A stretch of DNA of 5,729 nucleotides from Steroidobacteraceae bacterium (GTDB taxonomy: Bacteria; Pseudomonadota; Gammaproteobacteria; Steroidobacterales; Steroidobacteraceae): NCBI GenBank assembly GCA_013044085.1, contig JABEVI010000145.1:1-5729 (forward strand). The letters are read 5' to 3'. The translations under genes and the position numbers were made by a program. Under the pieces are notes generated by a model. That model worked only from the letters and a program-made list of their open reading frames with translations. It made no database searches and was not told the DNA's origin. Positions 1 to 4,669 of the stretch are shown here, in pieces. The number at the start of each line of letters is the position of its first letter. Position 1 is the first letter of the stretch.

Positions 1-408
1 CGCGCCGCGGCGCGGCCAGCCGAACAGGTGCAGCATCGATATGAACAACAGCAGCTGTGTGATGCCCGTGATGATCTCAGGCATCACCAGCGGCGCGTTG
101 ACCATGCCGGTCAAGAGGAAGCGCCCGCTGAACCGCCTGAAACGCACCAAGGAGATCGCGGCGAGCGTTCCCAGAACCACCGAGCCGGTTGACACGATCA
201 TGCCGATCTTGAGTGACAGCCATGCCGCATCGAGAATTTGCGTGTTGTGCAGCAGCCGCCCGTACCAGAGTGTCGAAAATCCCCCCCAGACGCTCACGAG
301 CGGCGAGGCATTGAAGGAATAGGCGATGAGGACGAGCATTGGCAGATAAAGTATCGCAATGCCGATGAACAGCACCGTCATCAACAGCGGTGAGGTGCGA
401 CGTTCCAC
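1..408 (-). CDS. potI: PotI-like ABC transporter permease, N-terminal 136 residues (cut by window edge)
   Basis: This is the second inner-membrane permease of a polyamine-type (PotFGHI/PotABCD) ABC importer, which pairs with PotH to form the channel. The frame is open from a GTG at 408 to base 1, exactly 136 codons, and the rest of the gene lies beyond the left edge. After a short basic N-terminus (MERRTSPLL) comes a first membrane segment at about residues 11-31. It is followed by SFNASPLVSVWGGFSTLWY, the characteristic PotI periplasmic stretch. A second hydrophobic segment spans about 65-85, and the conserved block APLVMPEIITGI precedes a third segment. The EAA loop that contacts the ATPase is not reached. 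The GTG start lies 4 bases after the potH stop, no in-frame ATG lies close upstream, and the N-terminus fits the family, so GTG is preferred over the ATG at codon 10. The gene is clearly co-transcribed and probably translationally coupled with potH. The polyamine family assignment is firm; the actual substrate is not known. Confidence 0.9.
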   Translation of the reverse strand, partial: MERRTSPLLMTVLFIGIAILYLPMLVLIAYSFNASPLVSVWGGFSTLWYGRLLHNTQILDAAWLSLKIGMIVSTGSVVLGTLAAISLVRFRRFSGRFLLTGMVNAPLVMPEIITGITQLLLFISMLHLFGWPRRGA

Positions 409-412
409 GGCT

Positions 413-1366
413 TCAGCCTTCGATCTGCTTGACGCTGTAGTGCTGATAGATCGCGATCGGTCCGGCCAGGAATATCAGGAAAAGGATCGACACGGCGGCC
501 GCGACCGGCCAGTCGCGGTTGGAGAAGAATTCGTCCCAGAGCACGCGGCCGATCATCAGGTTGTTCGGGCCACCGAGCAGGGAGGGGATCACGAATTCGC
601 CGATGGCCGGGATGAACACCAGCATGGAGCCTGCGATCACCCCCGGCATCGACAACGGCAGGGTAATGTCGAGAAAGGCGCGCCAGGGCGGGCTGCCGAG
701 ATCGGCCGCCGCCTCGAGCAGGGTGTTGTCGAGCTTCTCGAGGGTCGTGAACAGGGGCAGTACCATGAAGGGCAGATACGAATATATGATGCCCAGATAG
801 ACGGCCAGGTTCGTCTGCATGATTTGCAGCGGGTGATCGATCACGCCGATGCGCAGCAGGAGGGAGTTCAACAAGCCGTGCTCCTGGATGATTCCCTCGA
901 GTGCGTATACCCGCAACAGGAAGGAGGTCCAGAACGGCAGAATCACGATCAACAGAAAGATGTTCTGCGTGCTCTTGTTCGTGCGGGCGATCGCATAGGC
1001 CATGGGATAGCCGATCAGCAGACAAACCAATGTCGAGAAGAACGCGGTGCGCAGCGAGTATAGATAAGACAGCAGGTAGACGTCGTCGGTGAACAGGTAG
1101 CGGTAATTGCGCAGATTGAGCAAAAGTTGGATGTGGTCGTCCCGGGTCACGGTTAAAATATCCGTGAACGGCGGTATGCGCAGGGCGAGGTCCGCAAAAC
1201 TGATCTTCAGCGCGAACGCGAACGGAATGAGAAAAAACACGAACAGATACAGCATCGGCGGCATGATGAGCAACCACTTGCCGTGGCGCTCGACCCACTT
1301 GTTGAGCATCGCCCGTGGCCGTCGCGCGGCGGTTCGTGTGATTGGAGGTGGGTCGGCGGCGCTCAT
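413..1366 (-). CDS. potH: PotH-like polyamine-type ABC transporter permease
   Basis: This is an inner-membrane permease subunit of a putrescine/spermidine-type ABC importer. The ATG at 1366 gives 317 residues, the same length I recall for E. coli PotH. The N-terminal tail is cytoplasmic and basic. The first membrane segment (about residues 33-55) is followed by ISFADLALRIPPFTDIL, a PotH hallmark. Further landmarks are LLIGYPMAYAIART, ILPFWTSFLLRVYA and GVIDHPLQI. The EAA loop that docks on the ATPase reads LLEAAADLGSPPWRAF, and it is followed by GSMLVFIPAIGEFVIPSLLGG. The frame stays open upstream to an ATG at 1492, but that extension is Arg/Ala-rich, lacks family similarity and would run through the start of the divergent regulator, so I reject it. 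An ATG at 1309 is a possible shorter start. GAGGT lies 13 bases before the chosen ATG, farther than ideal for ribosome binding. The ATPase and binding-protein genes are not in the window and may lie beyond the left edge. Confidence 0.93.
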   Translation of the reverse strand: MSAADPPPITRTAARRPRAMLNKWVERHGKWLLIMPPMLYLFVFFLIPFAFALKISFADLALRIPPFTDILTVTRDDHIQLLLNLRNYRYLFTDDVYLLSYLYSLRTAFFSTLVCLLIGYPMAYAIARTNKSTQNIFLLIVILPFWTSFLLRVYALEGIIQEHGLLNSLLLRIGVIDHPLQIMQTNLAVYLGIIYSYLPFMVLPLFTTLEKLDNTLLEAAADLGSPPWRAFLDITLPLSMPGVIAGSMLVFIPAIGEFVIPSLLGGPNNLMIGRVLWDEFFSNRDWPVAAAVSILFLIFLAGPIAIYQHYSVKQIEG

Positions 1367-1387
1367 GGGCTTTTGTCTGACCTCGGT
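1367..1387. promoter_or_regulatory. 21-bp divergent gap between potH and the chimeric regulator gene
   Basis: Only 21 bases separate the start codons of two divergent genes, too few for two complete promoters, so promoter and operator sequences must extend into one or both coding regions, or one start lies further inside its gene. I see no convincing -35/-10 pair on either strand here. The gap is flanked by a perfect 6-base inverted repeat, GCTCAT at 1361-1366 and ATGAGC at 1388-1393. It arises because both genes begin ATG-AGC, so it may be coincidence. TetR-type regulators commonly bind beside their own start and control the divergent gene. That control is inferred here, not seen. Confidence 0.4.
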
Positions 1388-3121
1388 ATGAGCAAAAAGA
1401 AGGGCAAGCCGCGCCAGGCCGCGCGGGGCGCGAGATCCGGCCACGGTCGGCAACGCCAGCACTTGATCGACGCCTGCATCTCGGCACTGCACCTGTACGG
1501 TCCGTCACGCACGACGGTCGAGAAGGTGGTCGCAATCGCGGACATGTCTCCGGGCATCGTCAGATTCTACTTCGACTCTAAAGCCGCCATGCTGGTCGCC
1601 TCGCTGCGGTTCCTGTCGGACGAATTCGAGGAGCGGGTGCTGACGCCGGTCGCCGGGCTGAAGAACACACCGGTCGCCGCGCTCGAACTCCTGGTCGACC
1701 TGTATCTCGACCCGGAAATCGCCAGCGCCCGCAAAGTTTCGGTCTGGTACTCGTTCTGGGGAGAAGCGAGTTCTCGGCAGGAATACTACGACATTTGCGG
1801 TCAGAAGGACGAGCGGTTCGCAGCGCTCCTGCTCGACTTGATCGGGCGCATGATCGGCGAGTCCGGGCAGCCGCAACTGGATCCGGACGGGATCTCGCTC
1901 GGACTGATCGGCGTGCTCGAGATGCTCTGGCAGGGGTTCGCGTTTCAGACCGAGACCGCGATCGACCGTGCCGCCGCGAAACATCGCTGCATGGCCTACC
2001 TGCGCTCGGTATTCCCCGGCCGCTTCGCGCTCAATCGCGCCGGGGCAGCCGATGCTCATGCGCCTGCACGCTCCCCGGGGGCGTTGCCGGGCTGGAGTTA
2101 CCAGAGCGCACGTCTGAATGCGGTCGAGCGTGAGACCTTGTTCCCCGGCAGCTGGCAGTTCGCCTGCCACGAGTCGCGGCTGCCGAACGCGGGGGATTAT
2201 GCGGCCATCGATCTGTGCGTGGAGCGTGCGCTGATATTGCGCGATGCCACCGGAGCCTTGAGAGCCTTCCGCAACAGCTGCCCCGCTCAACCCCATGTGC
2301 TGGTCGCGCAGGGTGCGGGCTCGCTCATCAACGAGGATATCGTCTGCCGCGCTCATGGCCTGCGTTTCGCGCTCGATGGAAGCGCCTTGGGGCGCGTCGA
2401 GAGGCTGCATGCGCTGCAAATCGATGCGACGGGCGGCTTGATCTTCCTGCGTTCCGGGGCGGGGACAAACGCGAGCGCCAATCCTTGGGTCACCGACGCA
2501 GGCCCGCTCGCCGTCATGCACCTCGGCGCGTCCGGGGAGCAATTGATCGCGGCCAACTGGAAGCTCGTGGTCGAACAACTGCTCGAGATCTCGATGCCGG
2601 CGAGCGACTACGTAGCGGATGCCGAGATCTGGTCCTCCGTGGCGCTCGCCGCCGGCGGGACGTCGGATCGGCTCGCCTGGAGCGGCGAATTGAATGCTGC
2701 GACACGCCGCTGGTCCGTGGCGCGCTATCAGGCGATCCTCGGCGCGGACGCCGCCGTTGCGTGGCGACGGATATTCATGCCGCCAAACCAATTGCTCGAG
2801 ATCCGGCCGGACGGAGTCACCCTCCTGCAAATTCTTCCGGTCGATGCCGGCCTCAGCCGTCTGCTGCGCCACACGGCCAGCACGATGTCGCCCTCGGCGC
2901 GCGCCGCGGCCGCCGCCGACCACCTCGCGCAGCGGCTCTCGCCGTGCGTGCGCGGGATGGGCACGGCATTGATCGAGTCGATTCAGAGGGGCATCGTGAA
3001 CTTCGGATATGAACCGACGCCTACGCGCGCCACTGCCGGTGCCGCCCTGTTGTTTCGCGCCTGGGTCGTCGACCGGATCCCGGCGCTGGCGTACGCGAAG
3101 CCGCCCGCGGATTGGCGTTAA
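1388..3121 (+). CDS. TetR/BetI-type regulator fused to a degenerate Rieske oxygenase alpha-subunit domain
   Basis: This is a 577-residue chimera with no internal stop. Residues about 22-68 form a TetR-type helix-turn-helix, with TTVEKVVAIADMSPGIVRFY and FDSKAAML. Residues about 70-210 match a BetI-like ligand/dimer domain, with VWYSFWGEA at 119-127 and LGLIGVLEMLWQGF at 172-185. An Ala/Pro/Gly-rich linker (about 211-235) leads to a full-length Rieske oxygenase-like region. It contains LFPGSWQFACHESRLPNAGD (251-270), the Rieske remnant C298-P-A300 / C320-x2-H323, ANWKLVVEQLLE (389-400) and IESIQRGI. The His of the first Cys-x-His and the catalytic iron ligands are missing, so oxygenase activity is unlikely. 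Normal TetR regulators are about 200 residues. The likely role is a cytoplasmic transcription factor whose pseudoenzyme half senses a metabolite or effector; this is inference. The ATG at 1388 gives a typical TetR N-terminus but has no clear Shine-Dalgarno sequence. An upstream in-frame ATG at 1283 lies inside potH and is rejected. The divergent potHI, downstream aldehyde dehydrogenase and nearby oxygenase are plausible targets. Confidence 0.9.
   Translation: MSKKKGKPRQAARGARSGHGRQRQHLIDACISALHLYGPSRTTVEKVVAIADMSPGIVRFYFDSKAAMLVASLRFLSDEFEERVLTPVAGLKNTPVAALELLVDLYLDPEIASARKVSVWYSFWGEASSRQEYYDICGQKDERFAALLLDLIGRMIGESGQPQLDPDGISLGLIGVLEMLWQGFAFQTETAIDRAAAKHRCMAYLRSVFPGRFALNRAGAADAHAPARSPGALPGWSYQSARLNAVERETLFPGSWQFACHESRLPNAGDYAAIDLCVERALILRDATGALRAFRNSCPAQPHVLVAQGAGSLINEDIVCRAHGLRFALDGSALGRVERLHALQIDATGGLIFLRSGAGTNASANPWVTDAGPLAVMHLGASGEQLIAANWKLVVEQLLEISMPASDYVADAEIWSSVALAAGGTSDRLAWSGELNAATRRWSVARYQAILGADAAVAWRRIFMPPNQLLEIRPDGVTLLQILPVDAGLSRLLRHTASTMSPSARAAAAADHLAQRLSPCVRGMGTALIESIQRGIVNFGYEPTPTRATAGAALLFRAWVVDRIPALAYAKPPADWR
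2093..3121 (+). other. Degenerate Rieske oxygenase (pseudoenzyme) domain within the chimera
   Basis: This is chimera residues about 236-577. By-eye alignment with the intact oxygenase encoded at 4666-5729 runs over most of its length: SWQFACHESRLPNAGDY against SWQIACHVSSIPHPGDY; ALILRDATGALRAFRNSC against ALILREREGSIRAFHNVC; NWKLVVEQLLEISM against DWKLAMDNYLESYH; RRWSVARYQAILG against SRWSERMYQRLVG; ESIQRGIVNFGY against ARVQRGLASSSY. In the Rieske motif CRH has become CPA, while the second Cys-x2-His (C320, H323) is kept. At the mononuclear iron site His, His and Asp are replaced by M403, Y408 and G525. The Glu three residues before the first His (E400) is kept. The catalytic part is shorter than in the intact protein by about 18 residues between the Rieske region and NWK and by a few more after it. 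The domain is a paralogue of the neighbouring enzyme family that has lost catalysis but not its overall fold. Confidence 0.85.
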
Positions 3122-3125
3122 CCCG

Positions 3126-3131
3126 TATAAT
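3126..3131 (+). promoter_or_regulatory. Possible -10 hexamer (TATAAT) before the aldehyde dehydrogenase gene
   Basis: A perfect sigma-70 -10 consensus, TATAAT, begins 5 bases after the stop of the chimera gene in otherwise GC-rich DNA. A start about 7 bases downstream would leave a leader of about 30 bases that includes the ribosome binding site. No recognisable -35 hexamer lies 16-18 bases upstream, where the sequence is GCCCGC-like, and no extended -10 TG is present. The promoter is therefore possible but would be weak or activator-dependent. Read-through from the chimera gene is the alternative source of transcript. Confidence 0.4.
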
Positions 3132-3155
3132 TCCCCCATTCCACGCGCGCAACCC

Positions 3156-3160
3156 GGGAG
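3156..3160 (+). promoter_or_regulatory. Shine-Dalgarno site for the aldehyde dehydrogenase
   Basis: GGGAG followed by AAA sits 9 bases before the ATG at 3170. It supports this start over the in-frame ATG at 3179, and it is the clearest ribosome binding site in the window. Confidence 0.7.
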
Positions 3161-3169
3161 AAAGCTGCA

Positions 3170-4669
3170 ATGAATTTGATGGACTTGAGCAAGGCCGATT
3201 GGCAGGAGCGGGCGTCGAAATTGCGCTACGAGACCCGGCATTTCATCGACGGCCGCTACGTCGATTCGGTGGCCGGCGGCCGACTCACGGTCATCAACCC
3301 CGCGACCGGCAAGCCGCTTTGTGCGGTCAGCGCCGGTGAGGCCGCGGACGTCGATCTGGCGGTGGCGGCCGCTAAACGGACCGTCGCATCGCGTGTATGG
3401 AGCCGCAAGCCGCCCCGCGAGCGCATGGCCGTGCTTGCCGCCTTCGCCCGGCTCATCGAGGCGAACACCGAGCGATTCGCGCTGCTCGACACCTTGTGCA
3501 TGGGCAAGCCGATTCGCGACATGGTCGGAATCGACGTGCCGTCGACGGTCACCAATTTCGCGTACTTCTCGGAACTCGTCGACAAGATCGAGGGGGTGGT
3601 GACGTCGACCGCCGCCGATGCATTCCACTACATTTTGCGCGAACCTCTTGGCGTCGTCGGCCTTATCGTACCCTGGAACTATCCGCTGTTGATGGCGGCC
3701 TGGAAGGTGGCGCCCGCGCTCGCAGCGGGTAATTCCGTCGTGCTGAAGCCGGCCGAACAGTCCCCGTTGTCGGGCCTGCTGATGGCCGAGTTGTTCGTCG
3801 AGGCCGGCGGCCCTCCGGGCGTATTCAATACGGTGAACGGCCATGGTGAGGCGGCCGGAGCCGCGCTCGCTCTGCACGCAGATGTCGCCAAGATCGCATT
3901 CACCGGCTCGACCGAGGTCGGCAAGCAGATGTTGATCTATGCGGGGCGCTCGAACATGAAGCGTGTCAGCCTCGAGTGCGGCGGCAAGTCCCCGCAGATC
4001 TTTCTCTCGGACCTGCCGGATCTGGACGTCGCGGTCAGCTATGCGATCAACGGCATCTACGGCAACATGGGCGAGGTCTGCAATGCCGGTTCGCGCCTGC
4101 TGATCGACCGGTCGATCGCGAAGGAATTCCTTGCACGCTTCGTCGAGAAGGGCAGGAACGCCTATCGCCCCGGGGATCCGCTCGATCCGGCGACAACCCT
4201 CGGACCGCTGGTGACCGCTTCGCACCAGGGCAGGGTCATGAATTACATCGATCGGGGCAAGCGTGAGGGCGCCCGGCTGGAGTTCGGTGGTGGCTCCCCG
4301 GACCTGCCGGGGTCGTACGTCGAACCGACGCTGTTTTCCGGGGTCGAGAACCACATGACCATCGCTCGGGAGGAGATATTCGGCCCGGTTGCCGCGGCGA
4401 TCGAGGTCGACGGAATCGAGCAGGCGGTCGCGATCGCAAACGACTCGATCTACGGTCTGGCGGCCGCCGTGTGGACGCGCGATGTGAGCGTCGCGCACAA
4501 GGCGGTGCGTGACCTGGAGGCGGGCGTGATCTGGGTCAATTGTTTCGATCACGGCGACATGACGCAACCGTTCGGCGGCTACAAACAGTCCGGCCAGGGT
4601 CGCGACAAATGCATCGAGAGCTTGATGTCCTACACCCAGACCAAATCCGCCTGGGTTCACCTCGGTTAG
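3170..4669 (+). CDS. NAD(P)-dependent aldehyde dehydrogenase, PuuC/KauB-like
   Basis: This is a 499-residue cytoplasmic enzyme that oxidises an aldehyde to its acid with NAD(P)+. The N-terminal pattern (SKADWQERASKLRYETRHFIDG) and the C-terminal block GDMTQPFGGYKQSGQGRD are typical of the PuuC/KauB group, whose known members act on aminoaldehydes from polyamine, guanidino and related amine breakdown. Catalytic features are all present: N170 in VPWNYPL, K193 in VLKPAEQSP, FTGSTEVG at 244-251, general base E269 in LECGGKSPQ, nucleophile C304 in GEVCNAGSR, and EEIFGPV at 401-407. Family length is normal. The loop before the nucleophile reads NMGEVC, with Met300 where Gln is usual. The start is set by the Shine-Dalgarno site and the family-like N-terminus. 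The gene lies 48 bases after the regulator chimera on the same strand and converges on the oxygenase gene. The context suggests that it removes an aldehyde released by that oxygenase. Betaine-aldehyde-like or other amine-derived aldehydes are possible; the exact substrate is not readable. Confidence 0.93.
   Translation: MNLMDLSKADWQERASKLRYETRHFIDGRYVDSVAGGRLTVINPATGKPLCAVSAGEAADVDLAVAAAKRTVASRVWSRKPPRERMAVLAAFARLIEANTERFALLDTLCMGKPIRDMVGIDVPSTVTNFAYFSELVDKIEGVVTSTAADAFHYILREPLGVVGLIVPWNYPLLMAAWKVAPALAAGNSVVLKPAEQSPLSGLLMAELFVEAGGPPGVFNTVNGHGEAAGAALALHADVAKIAFTGSTEVGKQMLIYAGRSNMKRVSLECGGKSPQIFLSDLPDLDVAVSYAINGIYGNMGEVCNAGSRLLIDRSIAKEFLARFVEKGRNAYRPGDPLDPATTLGPLVTASHQGRVMNYIDRGKREGARLEFGGGSPDLPGSYVEPTLFSGVENHMTIAREEIFGPVAAAIEVDGIEQAVAIANDSIYGLAAAVWTRDVSVAHKAVRDLEAGVIWVNCFDHGDMTQPFGGYKQSGQGRDKCIESLMSYTQTKSAWVHLG

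Noticed and set aside
359..1063. Plus-strand open frame of 234 codons opposite potH, with a Gln/Asp/Glu/Arg-rich product.
   Set aside because: It is the antisense shadow of a firmly identified membrane permease. Its polar, repeat-like composition is what reverse-strand reading of hydrophobic codons gives.
1283..1387. A 35-residue N-terminal extension of the chimeric regulator from an upstream ATG.
   Set aside because: It lies largely antisense within potH, has no TetR-like features and adds a Trp/Gly-rich segment before a normal TetR start.
1367..1492. A 42-residue N-terminal extension of PotH.
   Set aside because: The shorter form equals the E. coli PotH length as I recall it and aligns from its N-terminus. 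The extension would run antisense through the HTH-coding part of the regulator.
2020..2095. The possibility that the regulator and the oxygenase-like domain are two adjacent genes.
   Set aside because: The frame is continuous through an Ala/Pro/Gly linker with no stop, and no convincing ribosome binding site with a start codon was seen at the junction.
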